From Legionella wadsworthii DSM 21896 = ATCC 33877 (lineage in GTDB: Bacteria; Pseudomonadota; Gammaproteobacteria; Legionellales; Legionellaceae), in assembly GCF_000701265.1 (NCBI RefSeq), contig NZ_KL370759.1:165420-229419 (forward strand): 64,000 nt of DNA, written 5' to 3'. Made by a program: the position numbers and the translations under genes. Position 1 is the stretch's first letter. The number at the start of each line of letters is the position of its first letter. Under the pieces are notes generated by a model that was not told the origin of the DNA, made no database searches, and saw nothing but the letters and a program-made list of their open reading frames with translations. Of this stretch, positions 9,098 to 19,364 are shown piece by piece.

Positions 9098-9862
9098 CTA
9101 CCAAATAGGTCGATCTGAGGCAGAATAACCTCCATCAATAGTTATCATAGATCCTGTGATAAAATCAGACCCTTTTGAAGCAAGGAATACAGCTAAAGGG
9201 CCAATATCTTGAGGAAGCCCCCATCGTCCTAAGGGTGTTCTTTTTCTGATTTCATCACCCCGGGGAGTTTGAGGTAATGAACCATTGATGGCGGTTTCAA
9301 ACCAACCTGGTAAAATAGCATTTACTTGGATGTTCCATGGGCCTAGTTCTAAGGCTAGCGAACGAGTTAGACCCAATATACCTGTTTTTGTCGTAGCATA
9401 TCCTATCGAATTAGGATGGCCAAATAGAGAATACATAGAACCCACATTAATGATCTTCCCATAACGTTGGTTCTTCATAAGACGAGAAGCATTTTGAGAG
9501 CAAAGAAAAACCGAACTAAGATTGGTTCGGATAAGATAATCCCAGTCCTTCAGTGAAAGTTCTGAAAGATGCTGATCTTCATAGGTTCCAGCATTGTTAA
9601 TTAAAACATCTAATTTCTTGTATTTTTGGAATATGGTTTGGAAACCCTGCTGAATACTTTCTTCACTGCTCACATCCATAATAAGCGGGATTAAATCTTT
9701 TGATTCGGCTTGCTTTAGCTTTTCCTGATTTCGACCGCAGACTATGACTTGAGCACCCGACTCACGCAGGGCGAGTGCCATGGCCAGGCCTAAGCCCCCA
9801 TCTCCACCTGTAACTAAAGCAACCTTTTTATCCAAATCATTCTTTGTTTTCATAATAATCAT
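9098..9862 (-). CDS. Short-chain dehydrogenase/reductase (SDR)
   Basis: A 254-residue classical SDR: cofactor loop TGGDGGLGLAMA (TGxxxGxG), NNAG, catalytic Ser in INVGSMYSLFG, catalytic YATTK, and the C-terminal GSMITIDGGYS typical of FabG-like enzymes. The Arg after the second strand (VCGRNQEK) favours NADP(H). Its start overlaps the end of the DegT aminotransferase gene by 26 bases; ATGs at 9862 and 9853 are both possible. The pair looks like a keto/amino interconversion cassette for a sugar or small molecule. The substrate cannot be read from sequence. Confidence 0.9.
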   Translation of the reverse strand: MIIMKTKNDLDKKVALVTGGDGGLGLAMALALRESGAQVIVCGRNQEKLKQAESKDLIPLIMDVSSEESIQQGFQTIFQKYKKLDVLINNAGTYEDQHLSELSLKDWDYLIRTNLSSVFLCSQNASRLMKNQRYGKIINVGSMYSLFGHPNSIGYATTKTGILGLTRSLALELGPWNIQVNAILPGWFETAINGSLPQTPRGDEIRKRTPLGRWGLPQDIGPLAVFLASKGSDFITGSMITIDGGYSASDRPIW

Positions 9863-11114
9863 GTACTTTTTGAATTGCGGTTAAGAAATCATCCAGATCG
9901 TTCCTTTCTAAAGTGGGTGATAATGCGATGTCAAGATAAGATCCAATATGCTTAAAACTTTTGGGGTGAAGATTGGGAATTTCTGCTTTGGGAACATTCT
10001 CGAATAAGTAAGACCAGTCCCAAAATCTGCGTACATTGGTTTTATTAAGATCTCCCAGGGCTTTGGTGTCGATTCCCTCTGCAGTAAGTGCTTCGGCAAA
10101 CCAACAGCAGTCTTCTATAGACCCGTCTAATTCCAAAAGTAAATTATCCCCCAGAGGGAATGCTGTTTCATGCCAACTTTCTCTAGGCCTTAGACATCTC
10201 AAATGTTCCATTCCTTGTCTCACATAAGAATAATTTTGTGATAGTAAACCAAGGCGTTTGTCTAGTTTCTTTAATTGGGACAAACCCAAAGCACCACGAA
10301 TTTCATCGAGACGGAAATTAAATACAGGAATGGATGTAAAATCAATGGCGCATTGTTGATTTAAAAAATGTTTTTCAAACATGCGTTCATAAGCTCCTGA
10401 CAAAATAACGCATTTTAAAAAGAGATCCTTGTCATCCGTTAATATAAATCCTCCTTCCCCTGTATTGAGTGATTTATCTGATTGAGTACTAAAGGCCCCG
10501 GCAATACCATAGGTACCCAGATATTTATCCTCTAATTTACATCCAAGGCTAGGGACAGCATCTTCTATGACAGGAACACCATGCCGTTGCGCCAGCTCCA
10601 GAATCTGGGGAAGGGGTGCAGGAAAACCCCTCATGTGCACTACAACTAAAGCTTTCATTTGTGTAATTTTTTTCTCGAGGTCTGCCATATCAATATGGAG
10701 ATTGCGATCGACCTCAATAAGAAGGGGCTTCAATTTGGCTTGAATAATCGCACTAGGCGTGGCAGTGAAGGAATATGCAGGGCATCCCACCAATGAATCA
10801 TTCGGTAAGTCAAGGGCCATGAGGGGTAATGAAATGGCAGCGGTGCCTGAGCTTACAGCCAGAGCATATTCAGAGCTGAAATATTCTTTTAATCCTTCTT
10901 CAAATTGGCCTACTCGGGTGTGTTTAAGCTCACGATTGTCATAACGAAACAAACGTTTGCTTTTAATGACCTCTAAAACCAACTCCATATCTTCATCATC
11001 AATTATCACATTGCCCTTATCGTAAGTTGGCCAAGGTTTGTCGCGAATGGGAGAACCGCCGTGTACTGCTAATTTTTCGAAAGAAAGGTTTTCTCTTCTA
11101 ATGCTACTACTCAT
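9837..11114 (-). CDS. DegT/DnrJ/EryC1/StrS family PLP aminotransferase
   Basis: A 425-residue fold-type-I aminotransferase of the DegT/DnrJ/EryC1 family. The N-terminus LAVHGGSPIRDKPWP is characteristic, followed by AVSSGTAAISLPLMAL, EDAVPSLG and the PLP-lysine motif FSTQSDKSLNTGEGG. Homologues aminate keto-sugars or make 3-amino-5-hydroxybenzoate-type products. I prefer the ATG at 11114, which has GGAGACAAGT upstream; an in-frame ATG at 11129 is weaker. It overlaps the downstream SDR gene, so both should be made together. No glycosyltransferase or sugar-nucleotide gene is adjacent, so the product is open. Confidence 0.9.
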   Translation of the reverse strand: MSSSIRRENLSFEKLAVHGGSPIRDKPWPTYDKGNVIIDDEDMELVLEVIKSKRLFRYDNRELKHTRVGQFEEGLKEYFSSEYALAVSSGTAAISLPLMALDLPNDSLVGCPAYSFTATPSAIIQAKLKPLLIEVDRNLHIDMADLEKKITQMKALVVVHMRGFPAPLPQILELAQRHGVPVIEDAVPSLGCKLEDKYLGTYGIAGAFSTQSDKSLNTGEGGFILTDDKDLFLKCVILSGAYERMFEKHFLNQQCAIDFTSIPVFNFRLDEIRGALGLSQLKKLDKRLGLLSQNYSYVRQGMEHLRCLRPRESWHETAFPLGDNLLLELDGSIEDCCWFAEALTAEGIDTKALGDLNKTNVRRFWDWSYLFENVPKAEIPNLHPKSFKHIGSYLDIALSPTLERNDLDDFLTAIQKVHDYYENKE

Positions 11115-11288
11115 ATTACTTGTCTCCATGAATGCTGTTAGGATTGCAGATTTTATTTGCTACTTTTTATCAAGCCACAAACGAAAGCGAACTAAAGATT
11201 TATTTCCAAAAAACTATCTTATTGTTACGATCCCCCTCAAAAAAAAATTGAAATGGAGTGCCTTTTTCTCATCCAAAAATCACATTCT

Positions 11289-11525
11289 TCACCTTTGGTG
11301 GGCACAAATAACGTTTATAAAAAATAACCTAGGAAATTGAGATGAATTCACTGAAAGAAAGGTTTTATAATCGGGTCCTGAATGTATAAAAACACCTGCA
11401 AGCATATTTTCCTCGGAGTCTTTAAAAAAAATATCTATCATTGAATTTTTAAAATATTCCCTGTCGATACGATGAAGCGCAATAGATGGGCAAAGAGTTA
11501 CAAAAAATATCCAATAAATTCTCAT
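11289..11525 (-). CDS. Possible small secreted protein or gene remnant, 78 aa
   Basis: A short reading frame in an otherwise gene-free 610-bp stretch (11115-11724). It opens with MRIYWIFFVTLCPSIALH, which could be a signal peptide, followed by about 60 unremarkable residues. There is no clear Shine-Dalgarno site and no recognised domain, and the surrounding DNA is very AT-rich. It may be a relic. The rest of the stretch shows nothing I can name. Confidence 0.25.
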   Translation of the reverse strand: MRIYWIFFVTLCPSIALHRIDREYFKNSMIDIFFKDSEENMLAGVFIHSGPDYKTFLSVNSSQFPRLFFINVICAHQR

Positions 11526-11724
11526 TTTTGATTATTTTAGGCTTAACTCATCGTCCCGGCTCAAAAAACTATAAATTCAATTATAGAGCATAAAGTATAA
11601 AAAATGGACAATAAATTAAATAAAAATTTTAAAATGGCAGGAAGTTAGTTAAAAGACAGAATTTGTAAAAAAAATAAAGGTCTTATTTCTTACGCCTTAT
11701 TATTTTAGAAGCAAGTATTTATTT

Positions 11725-12702
11725 TCAATTGAATGGAGCACAATACATGAATTCCATAAGAAATTTAGGGATTCGTTGCGCCAACCAGTCTTGTTTTTTT
11801 TCCGCAATAAACCCTACATGTCCTCCATGTTTACTTAATTCCAGAACAATATCTGAAGACAACTCATTTTTACTAGGAATGATATCTGGCGTCATAAACG
11901 GATCATCTAAAGCGTGAATAATTAATGTAGGGGTGGCGATTTGGGATAAATACTGCCGCGAACTGGATTTTTTATAGTAATCTGCCGCGTTAACAAACCC
12001 ATGTAAAGGAGCGGTAATTTGTTCATCAAATTCATAAAGATTTTTTATTGAGTACAATTTCTCTTTTGTGAGGGGTAATTCCTTGTTAATGACATCTAAT
12101 TTCAGCAAGAAACTGGTTCGTAACTTGTCAATTAAATGCGACTGATAAATTCTGGAAAATCCTTTATTGATCCTTTGGACCACGTTGTGCAGTTGGAAAG
12201 GGACTGAGATGGCTATGGCTGCATCGATTAAATTTTGGGAACCTGTTTCACCGAGCCATTTAAGTAAGATATTTCCTCCTAATGAAATCCCTACAACTGC
12301 TTTTTTGGTGTTGGGTTCCCTTAGTTTGAGTTCATTGAGAAAATATGCGAAATCCGATGTATCCCCTCCATGATAAGAGCGGGGGAGACGATTAGGTTCA
12401 CTTGCCCCGCGTAAATTCATCAAGACAGCACGATACCCTGATTGATTAAATGCATTAATTAAAGTGGTCACGTAAGCTGAATTGATATCACCACCTAATC
12501 CATGAAGTAGGATGACTAAAGGAGAAGTACTCTTTAAACCGTTAGTTTTCCACGCTAAATCAATAAAGTCCCCATCTGGTAATTCGAGCCGTTCGAAGGA
12601 ATCTACATGAATATTTTCTTTATGAGTTAATGTGCGGTACAGAGTTTGCCCGTGGTTATTGATGAGCCACCAGGCAGGTTTAAAATCGCTGTTTATGATC
12701 AT
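11725..12702 (-). CDS. YheT-family alpha/beta hydrolase
   Basis: A 325-residue alpha/beta hydrolase of the YheT/ABHD1-3 type. FKPAWWLINNHGQTLYRTL at the N-terminus is the family signature, then oxyanion-hole HGLGGDINS, MNLRGAS, the nucleophile elbow VGISLGGNILLKW, IIHALDDPFM (acid) and KHGGHVGF (catalytic His). I start at the ATG at 12702 (AGGTATCAGAGA upstream), where family members usually begin; a GTG at 12744 would add 14 residues. Family members are esterases of lipid-like substrates; the physiological substrate is unknown. Confidence 0.9.
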   Translation of the reverse strand: MIINSDFKPAWWLINNHGQTLYRTLTHKENIHVDSFERLELPDGDFIDLAWKTNGLKSTSPLVILLHGLGGDINSAYVTTLINAFNQSGYRAVLMNLRGASEPNRLPRSYHGGDTSDFAYFLNELKLREPNTKKAVVGISLGGNILLKWLGETGSQNLIDAAIAISVPFQLHNVVQRINKGFSRIYQSHLIDKLRTSFLLKLDVINKELPLTKEKLYSIKNLYEFDEQITAPLHGFVNAADYYKKSSSRQYLSQIATPTLIIHALDDPFMTPDIIPSKNELSSDIVLELSKHGGHVGFIAEKKQDWLAQRIPKFLMEFMYCAPFN

Positions 12703-12848
12703 TCTCTGATACCTAAATTTATAAGGACAACTTTTACTGTTCACTTAATTGATAAGTATAAGTGAATAAGAAAGGATAATAAATGGAGACTAGGAGTTTA
12801 AATTTTTAAGTACTTGATAAGAAAGATTATTATTTTATTTTTATCAAA

Positions 12849-13424
12849 TTATTTCGGAGCGTTTACAATGGAGTTTTTGCAAAAACAGTCGACCAAATGA
12901 TCATTCACCATCCCAATTGCCTGCATATAGGCATAAATAATTTTTGATCCGACAAAACTCATTCCCCTCTTTTTCAAGTCTTTAGATAGAGCATCGGATT
13001 CTTGTGTATGTGTCGGAATGTCTTGCATGCTTTTGGGATAATTGATTTTTGGTTTTCCACCCACAAATTGCCATACATATTTGTCGAAGGAACTGAACTC
13101 TTCCGCAATTTTTAAAAAAGTTATTGCGTTTTTACGTGCAGAAAATATTTTAATGCGATTGCGAATTATCTCTGAATTAGTCATTAATTCATGTAATTCT
13201 TCATCCGACATAACCGCTACATCTTTTGGATTAAATTGTTTGAACGCCTTTCGATAAGCTTCGCGGCGTTTGAGAATGGTTTCCCAGCTTAATCCCGCCT
13301 GAGCGCCTTCTAACAGAAGCATTTCAAAGTGTTTTTGGTCCTGATGAACGGGAATACCCCATTCCGAATCATGGTACTGTTGATAAAAAGATTTGCCAAT
13401 GCCTACCCAGGGACAACGGTTCAT
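12849..13424 (-). CDS. tag: DNA-3-methyladenine glycosylase I
   Basis: A 191-residue Tag enzyme that excises 3-methyladenine from alkylated DNA, the first step of base excision repair. The sequence has the N-terminal RCPWVG with YHDSEWGIPVHQD, LLLEGAQAGLSWETILKRR, IRNRIKIFSARKNA, and LSKDLKKRGMSFVGSKIIYAYMQAIGMVNDH, all typical of Tag, and the zinc-binding residues (N-terminal Cys and C-terminal His/Cys in DHLVDCFC) are present. Full length for the family. It stands alone on the minus strand before the repeat region at 13.5 kb. Confidence 0.96.
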   Translation of the reverse strand: MNRCPWVGIGKSFYQQYHDSEWGIPVHQDQKHFEMLLLEGAQAGLSWETILKRREAYRKAFKQFNPKDVAVMSDEELHELMTNSEIIRNRIKIFSARKNAITFLKIAEEFSSFDKYVWQFVGGKPKINYPKSMQDIPTHTQESDALSKDLKKRGMSFVGSKIIYAYMQAIGMVNDHLVDCFCKNSIVNAPK

Positions 13425-13555
13425 GATGAATGATTCTCCATCGTAATTTAGACTCTGATTTTATTTAAGTTTTTTTCTGGCTGCAAGCAAGTGTCATAAT
13501 CTAATATGCCTACCCATTGGATTTGTCCAGGTGTATGGCTTTAGATGAATTTATG

Positions 13556-13793
13556 GATCCCGCGGACAAGCCGCGGGACGTTGGCAGCAGAAAGGATAGA
13601 TTAGAGAGGTAGGAGCAAGGTCGCAAAAGGTTTGGAGCAGGGTGGCAAAGGTTTGGAGGAAGGTGGCAAAGGTTTGGAGGAAGGTGGCAAAGGTGGAGGA
13701 AGGTGGCAAAGGTGAGGGCGAAGCTACAGAGGTTGAAAAGGAAGGTTCTTAACCACCCTATCTCTGCCTACGCCCCGCGGCGTGTCCGCGGGG
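13556..13793. repeat. Inverted REP pair flanking a 22-bp minisatellite
   Basis: This fills most of the 567-bp gap between tag and prfC. At the left is the palindrome CCCGCGG-ACAAG-CCGCGGG (13559-13577), at the right CCCCGCGG-CGTGT-CCGCGGGG (13773-13793), in opposite orientation (the GGATCCCGCGGACAAG and GGGTCGAG flanks are reversed). Between them, about 13629-13715 is a G-rich tandem repeat of roughly 22 bp, unit like AGGTTTGGAGGAAGGTGGCA, in four or five imperfect copies with shortening to 16-17 bp at the right. Similar palindromes occur at 41710, 41858 and 63924. Confidence 0.85.
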
Positions 13794-13991
13794 TCGAGAA
13801 TTGAATTGATTCCTGGATGACAAGGAGCAAAATCTGTTGCGACATAGGAAGAGTAAGATTTGAAATGTTGTCATCCAATTTATTTATTATTAAATGGCTG
13901 TTGATTAGCGAAATATTTTTTCGTCTTGTATTTGTTCAGGAATGCCTTAAAATTCACTACAAAGCTACCATTATAATATTTAGAGAATTTC

Positions 13992-15572
13992 ATGTCCGAT
14001 TTTTATCAGGATTTTAATACACGTCGTACTTTCGCGATCATATCTCACCCTGATGCGGGAAAAACAACAGTAACCGAGAAATTGCTTTTGTTTGGCGGTG
14101 CGATTCAGTTGGCAGGAACCGTGAAAGGGCGTAAGGCTGATCGGCATGCGACTTCAGATTGGATGGAGATGGAAAAAGAGCGGGGAATTTCGATTACGAC
14201 TTCCGTAATGCAATTTGTCCATAACCAGCATGTGATGAACCTGCTTGACACCCCAGGGCATGAAGACTTTTCGGAGGATACCTATCGTACACTGACTGCA
14301 GTAGATTCAGCCCTCATGGTTATTGATGTTGCAAAAGGTGTCGAGGAGCGGACGGTAAAATTAATGGAAGTATGCCGTTTACGTGACACACCGATTATGA
14401 CATTTATTAACAAATTGGATCGTGAAGGTCGCGATCCCATTGATTTGCTTGACGAAGTAGAGTCTGTTTTAGGTATTCAATGTGCACCGGTCACTTGGCC
14501 AGTTGGTATGGGAAAACGTTTTAAAGGGATTTACCACCGCTACGAGGATATAGTTTATCTTTACCAGCCCGGTAAAAATGCGCAAAAACAAGAAGCCACA
14601 CAAATAAAAGGTTTAGACAATCCCTTATTGGACGAGTTATTAGGTGATAGCGCTCAGGAACTTCGTGACGAGATTGAGCTTGTGAAAGGTGCTTCTCATG
14701 AATTTAATCTGGAAGACTATTTAGCAGGTAAAATGACGCCGGTTTATTTTGGTTCAGCCATTAATAATTTTGGCATTAAAGAATTGCTGGATGATTACGT
14801 CCGGTATGCTCCTGGACCGCAATCCAGAGAAGCTCAAGAGCGAATTGTTTCTCCAAAAGAAGATGCTTTTTCCGGATTTGTTTTTAAAATTCAGGCCAAT
14901 ATGGATCCAAAGCATAGAGATAGGATTGCTTTTTTACGCATTTGTTCAGGCGCTTATAGAAAAGGAATGAAAATCAATCACTTACGGATAGGGAAAGAAG
15001 TACAGATCTCAAATGCTCTAACGTTCATGGCAGGCGATCGTTCTCACACAGAAATTGCCTTACCTGGAGATATTATTGGATTACATAATCATGGGACAAT
15101 CCGTATAGGCGATACCTTTACTCAAGGTGAGCAATTAAAATTCACAGGCATTCCCAATTTTGCTCCGGAACTTTTCCGGTTGGTTCGTCTTAAAGATCCT
15201 TTGAAGAGTAAGGCTTTACTCAAGGGGTTAATTGAATTATCAGAAGAGGGCGCAACACAAGTATTTCGCCCCTTGAACAGCAATCAATTAATTCTTGGGG
15301 CAGTGGGCATTCTGCAATTTGATGTAGTGGCTCATCGATTAAAGCATGAATATAAGGTGGATTGTATTTATGAAACAGTGAATGTCGCCTGCGCTCGTTG
15401 GGTTTATTCTGATGATGATAAGGCAATGAATGAATTTCGAACTAAAGCATATGATTATTTGGCTTTGGATGGAAGTGATGCTTTGATGTATCTTGCGCCT
15501 ACTCGAGTAAATTTAACGATGGCTGAAGAAAGGTATCCCAAGATTCAGTTCCATGGGACAAGAGAACATTAA
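13992..15572 (+). CDS. prfC: Peptide chain release factor 3
   Basis: A 526-residue translational GTPase that recycles RF1/RF2 from the ribosome after termination. G1 is SHPDAGKTT, switch [18 protein letters not shown], and G4 NKLDR; the RF3-specific stretch [31 protein letters not shown] follows G1. The C-terminal domain III ends in [26 protein letters not shown]. Length equals E. coli RF3. It is monocistronic, with an ATG at 13992 and weak AGAGAATTTC upstream, and a nested hairpin lies after it. Confidence 0.98.
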   Translation: MSDFYQDFNTRRTFAIISHPDAGKTTVTEKLLLFGGAIQLAGTVKGRKADRHATSDWMEMEKERGISITTSVMQFVHNQHVMNLLDTPGHEDFSEDTYRTLTAVDSALMVIDVAKGVEERTVKLMEVCRLRDTPIMTFINKLDREGRDPIDLLDEVESVLGIQCAPVTWPVGMGKRFKGIYHRYEDIVYLYQPGKNAQKQEATQIKGLDNPLLDELLGDSAQELRDEIELVKGASHEFNLEDYLAGKMTPVYFGSAINNFGIKELLDDYVRYAPGPQSREAQERIVSPKEDAFSGFVFKIQANMDPKHRDRIAFLRICSGAYRKGMKINHLRIGKEVQISNALTFMAGDRSHTEIALPGDIIGLHNHGTIRIGDTFTQGEQLKFTGIPNFAPELFRLVRLKDPLKSKALLKGLIELSEEGATQVFRPLNSNQLILGAVGILQFDVVAHRLKHEYKVDCIYETVNVACARWVYSDDDKAMNEFRTKAYDYLALDGSDALMYLAPTRVNLTMAEERYPKIQFHGTREH

Positions 15573-15611
15573 AAAAGCGCTACATCATTCATTATTCTAA
15601 AGATTATAGCC

Positions 15612-15666
15612 GGTGAGCCCAGGTGAAATGCAGAATATCAACATCCTGGGTTTCGCAATGCTCACC
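15612..15666. terminator. Nested hairpin between convergent genes
   Basis: The outer stem GGTGAGC (15612-15618) pairs with GCTCACC (15660-15666). An inner stem CCCAGG (15618-15623) pairs with CCTGGG (15645-15650). It lies between the stops of prfC and the gene at 15694 and could end both transcripts, although neither side has a strong T run. Confidence 0.45.
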
Positions 15667-15693
15667 CAGGTATTACTGTCTAAAAATTCAGGA

Positions 15694-16077
15694 TCAAGCA
15701 GTACATGTTGCTTTAACTGTATGTTGTCCTAAATTGGTAATTTCGACTTTGGCGCCTGACTCTGCAGTAATCTTCAGATTCTCACCTGAGTGAACTGTAA
15801 TTCGTAGAGATTCTCCTGCTGACAAATCAATATCATTGATTTTTCCTTTTTTAGCTATGGCGACAATGTAAAGTTCATTTCCATCATCTACGGTATCTAT
15901 CTTGCAATTGGCTTCTACCGACCAGAATAGATAATTCAGAAAAAGTTGAGGATCATTGCTAGGCAACTCATATTCAATTAAAACTCCTCTTTGGAGCATG
16001 TGACTTTCCATAGAATAAGCGCTTGTGCTTATAGAGCTGATGAAGCATAACAACCCCAGTCCAAATTTTCGTAGCAT
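15694..16077 (-). CDS. Hypothetical exported protein, 127 aa
   Basis: The chosen ATG (16077) has GGAGTTATATATA upstream and gives a signal peptide MLRKFGLGLLCFISSISTSAYS. An ATG at 16119 would bury it behind 14 extra residues. The mature part is about 105 residues with two cysteines (one in ANCKIDT, one near the end in KATCTA) and a beta-rich look (SLRITVHSGENLKITAESGAKVEI). I do not recognise the family. Periplasmic or surface location is inferred. Confidence 0.65.
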   Translation of the reverse strand: MLRKFGLGLLCFISSISTSAYSMESHMLQRGVLIEYELPSNDPQLFLNYLFWSVEANCKIDTVDDGNELYIVAIAKKGKINDIDLSAGESLRITVHSGENLKITAESGAKVEITNLGQHTVKATCTA

Positions 16078-16211
16078 TATATATAACTCCGTCATGATAA
16101 TAACGGAGCTAAGATACATTTATTTTGAATGTATGGCAAATTAACATTCATATATTCGGATAGGAAAACAATTGTGTTTCTAAAACTGACCCAAGTGTTT
16201 CCCAAGAAGAT

Positions 16212-17609
16212 TTATAATGTTTCTAACGCTTTCGCAATGGACTCAGTCATCATTTTCGCATCGCCAAAGAGCATGTAGGTATTGTCATGGTAAAAAAGAT
16301 CATTTTCAACCCCAGCATATCCTGGAGCCATGCTTCGTTTCACAAATAACACATTTCTGGCCTTCTCTACTTCCAAAACGGGCATACCATAAATGGGCGA
16401 TCCCGGATCTGTTTTTGCTGCAGGATTGGTTATATCATTGGCTCCAATCACATAAGCAACGTCACAGCTTGAGAAGTCACGGTTGATTTCACTCTGTTCA
16501 AAAACTATATCATAAGGAATATTTGCTTCAGCAAGGAGTACATTCATATGACCAGGCATCCTTCCAGCTACAGGATGGATGGCAAAGCGAACTTTGATAT
16601 TTCGATGCGCCAAGGCATCCACTAATTCTTTGACGGCGTGTTGCGCATGGGCTACTGCCATACCATAACCTGGAATGATGATGACATCTTTAGCATTGCT
16701 TAGAAGAAAAGCTGCATCTTCTCCATTCCCTTGGCGTACTGTTCTTAAATCTTGGCCAGCATTTGTTTGTGAACTAGAGGTTGAGGACTGAATCCCTCCG
16801 AAAATCACATTAAAAATAGAACGGTTCATTCCGACACACATGATGTAACTCAGGATGGCGCCGCTAGCACCTACTAATGCCCCGGTAATGACCAAAAGAT
16901 GGTTGCTGAGTGTAAATCCAATCCCTGCCGCGGCCCATCCTGAATAGGAGTTCAGCATAGAAATCACCACCGGCATATCCGCCCCACCAATAGGAATAAT
17001 GAGTAATACGCCAATCAAAAAAGACAGTCCAGCCATGACACTAAAAAACGTTAAGGTTTGATTGGTAAAAAACAAGCCTAATAAAATAAGGATTGCCAGG
17101 GCAGTAATCAGATTAATCACATTATGACCCACCAATTTAATCGGTTTACCCGACATAATTCCTTGTAGTTTAAGGAAGGCAATAATCGAGCCTGAGAAGG
17201 TAATCGCCCCAATAATTAATCCGAGACTCATCTCAATGAGGCTGGCTTTCGCAATATCTCCTGGCATGCCAATATGGAATGAAGCAGGGGACAAGAAAGC
17301 ACAAAAAGCAACTAAAACAGCTGCCATCCCGACTAATGAATGGAATGCTGCAACCAGTTGAGGAATAGCAGTCATATTGATTTTATAGGCGATAAAGGTT
17401 CCTATGACGCCGCCTGCAATCATTAAACCAATAAGGAGGGGTTGATGGTAGGTTGTGGGCATCACCAAGGTAGAACCCACAGCGAGAACCATACCGGCAA
17501 TACCCAGTAGATTCCCTCTCCTTGCTGATGCTGGACTCGCTAATCCTTTGAGTGCCAGGATAAAACACACAGCAGATAATAAATAAAATAAAGGAACCAG
17601 GGTTGTCAT
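16212..17609 (-). CDS. pntB: NAD(P) transhydrogenase subunit beta
   Basis: A 465-residue PntB. The N-terminal half (to about residue 270) contains the multiple membrane helices of domain II, and the C-terminal half is the NADP(H)-binding domain III with [69 protein letters not shown] and [16 protein letters not shown]. With PntA it couples inward proton flow to hydride transfer from NADH to NADP+, supplying NADPH. It lies 151 bases downstream of pntAb; the whole set reads pntAa-pntAb-pntB on the minus strand. Confidence 0.97.
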   Translation of the reverse strand: MTTLVPLFYLLSAVCFILALKGLASPASARRGNLLGIAGMVLAVGSTLVMPTTYHQPLLIGLMIAGGVIGTFIAYKINMTAIPQLVAAFHSLVGMAAVLVAFCAFLSPASFHIGMPGDIAKASLIEMSLGLIIGAITFSGSIIAFLKLQGIMSGKPIKLVGHNVINLITALAILILLGLFFTNQTLTFFSVMAGLSFLIGVLLIIPIGGADMPVVISMLNSYSGWAAAGIGFTLSNHLLVITGALVGASGAILSYIMCVGMNRSIFNVIFGGIQSSTSSSQTNAGQDLRTVRQGNGEDAAFLLSNAKDVIIIPGYGMAVAHAQHAVKELVDALAHRNIKVRFAIHPVAGRMPGHMNVLLAEANIPYDIVFEQSEINRDFSSCDVAYVIGANDITNPAAKTDPGSPIYGMPVLEVEKARNVLFVKRSMAPGYAGVENDLFYHDNTYMLFGDAKMMTESIAKALETL

Positions 17610-17760
17610 AAGAAATCATCCTTAAAATGTGTCACAGTTAGGCTTTGTAATGCCTTAATTTTTTCAAATTCTAGAATTTAGCTATAAATCCAGATGTGTT
17701 CTACTCAATTTACAGATTCTAGGTATCCTAAGATCCATTCCCTCATGAATGACTGATAAC

Positions 17761-18057
17761 TTATTTTTTGTACATACGCAGCATACGTTGGGTCACAACA
17801 AACCCACCAAAAATATTAATAGAGGTTATAAAAATTGCTAATCCACCTATCCAAGTAATTTTTCCAGTCAATTGACTGCCCGCAGCGATGAGGGCGCCTA
17901 ACACAATAATGCTGGATATGGCGTTGGTTACTGACATCAAGGGGGTGTGTAAAGCAGGAGTAACTTTCCATACCACATAGTATCCGACAAAGCAGGCCAA
18001 AACGAATATCGTCAGTATTGTAATGTAGGGATTACCTAAACTATTTATCTCATGCAT
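17761..18057 (-). CDS. pntAb: NAD(P) transhydrogenase subunit alpha, membrane part (PntAb)
   Basis: A 98-residue membrane protein corresponding to the C-terminal transmembrane part of E. coli PntA. It has three hydrophobic segments and the conserved [21 protein letters not shown] and [14 protein letters not shown] take the ATG at 18057 ([10 protein letters not shown]); earlier in-frame codons would lie inside pntAa. It overlaps the end of pntAa by 8 bases, giving coupling. The split of PntA into two polypeptides is common outside Enterobacteria. Confidence 0.95.
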   Translation of the reverse strand: MHEINSLGNPYITILTIFVLACFVGYYVVWKVTPALHTPLMSVTNAISSIIVLGALIAAGSQLTGKITWIGGLAIFITSINIFGGFVVTQRMLRMYKK

Positions 18058-19180
18058 TTTGCGTCTCCTTAACTTTCTTGAAGGGGAAGTATTGATTTTG
18101 ATGGCAAAGGGTTGCTTCTTGAATGATTTCATCATCCGGGTTTAAGCTTAATTCCGGGGGATTTGGCGCTAATAGATTAACAAGATGTACCAGATTGTTG
18201 GCATAAAGCTCACTTGCAGTAGCTGCAACCAGTCCTGCCATGTTACTTAAACCGATGATTGTCACTTCTCCATGTTTGATGGTTTTATCCAAAATGCTAA
18301 GCTCGCAGTTACCCCCACGAGATGTAGCTAGATCGACAACTATAGAGCCAGGTTTCATTTGCTCTATAGTTTTTCGATACAATAAAATGGGGGCATTTTT
18401 ACCGGGTATCAGTGCTGTTGAGATGACAATATCTGCTAATTTGGCATATTTATCGATTAATTCCGCTTGAAGTTGTTTGTATTCCTCGCTTGTTTCGGAG
18501 GCATAGCCGCCTTTAGTTTCGCTGTCTTCATTTTGGCCTACCTCAATAAACTCTGCACCTAAACTTTCTACTTGTTCTTTAGCTGCTCGACGTACATCAA
18601 AGGCATAAACAACAGCGCCCAAACGTTTTGCTGTTGCAATAGCCTGCAATCCAGCAACTCCTGCACCCAAAATAAGGATTTTTGCTGGTTGAATCATTCC
18701 TGCAGCAGTCATCATCATGGGAATGGCTCTGTGAAATTGGGTACATGCTTCTAAAACTGCTCTATAACCAGCCAGGTTAGATTGTGATGAGAGGCTATCC
18801 ATACTTTGAGCGCGACTGATACGTGGTATCAGATTCATTGAGAACAGCGTCATTTTATTTTGATTACACCAGGAAATTAATTCGTTTTCCGATTCATTGT
18901 CGATGTGACCGATAATTAAGGCGCCTTCAGAGAGTCCCGCTAATCCTTTGGGTTCTGGTTCATTAATGCATAAAAGAACGTTGGCTCTTGAAAGGATATT
19001 TTTTTTATCCTGTATCTGTACTCCGACTTGTTCATATTCTTTGTCGCTGAAACCAGCAGCAAGACCGGCATTTTTTTCGATAGCGACTTCAAAGCCAGAT
19101 TTTATGAAATGTTTTGCTGAACTGGGAGTAATGGCTACGCGGGTTTCATTACCTGACTCCCGTAAGGTGGCGATGATCAT
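18050..19180 (-). CDS. pntAa: NAD(P) transhydrogenase subunit alpha, NAD-binding part (PntAa)
   Basis: A 376-residue soluble domain I. The N-terminus [19 protein letters not shown] is the AlaDH/PNT start, and [30 protein letters not shown] is the NAD-binding Rossmann loop. [16 protein letters not shown] and [18 protein letters not shown] follow. It binds NAD(H) and passes hydride to the NADP site of PntB. First gene of the pnt operon. It ends with TGA inside the pntAb start region. Confidence 0.97.
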   Translation of the reverse strand: MIIATLRESGNETRVAITPSSAKHFIKSGFEVAIEKNAGLAAGFSDKEYEQVGVQIQDKKNILSRANVLLCINEPEPKGLAGLSEGALIIGHIDNESENELISWCNQNKMTLFSMNLIPRISRAQSMDSLSSQSNLAGYRAVLEACTQFHRAIPMMMTAAGMIQPAKILILGAGVAGLQAIATAKRLGAVVYAFDVRRAAKEQVESLGAEFIEVGQNEDSETKGGYASETSEEYKQLQAELIDKYAKLADIVISTALIPGKNAPILLYRKTIEQMKPGSIVVDLATSRGGNCELSILDKTIKHGEVTIIGLSNMAGLVAATASELYANNLVHLVNLLAPNPPELSLNPDDEIIQEATLCHQNQYFPFKKVKETQNA

Positions 19181-19260
19181 GGGTAAATCCTTTTTACCTA
19201 AATAGTTCCATCCTATTGTAATTTAGGCTGATTTTCCATACTCACTTTGGATATTTTATT

Positions 19261-19302
19261 AAGAAAAGACCTTGAGGAGAGATGATACCTTGCTCTCTCA
19301 AG
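19261..19302 (-). terminator. Probable terminator of the kdp operon
   Basis: CTTGAG-G-AGAG (19271-19281) pairs with CTCT-CTCAAG (19293-19302), with one bulged base. On the minus strand this is followed by GTCTTTTCTT. It lies about 60 bases past the kdpD stop and upstream of pntAa. Confidence 0.6.
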
Positions 19303-19364
19303 CTGAAAATTGTGACAATCCTGAATTATTATCAGGTATAGATATTAAAATAGAATAAGATATT

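Noticed and set aside
19205..19364. Remnant of the KdpD kinase domain downstream of kdpD
   Set aside because: Translating the stretch gives no HisKA or HATPase motifs in any minus-strand frame; it holds only a terminator-like hairpin.
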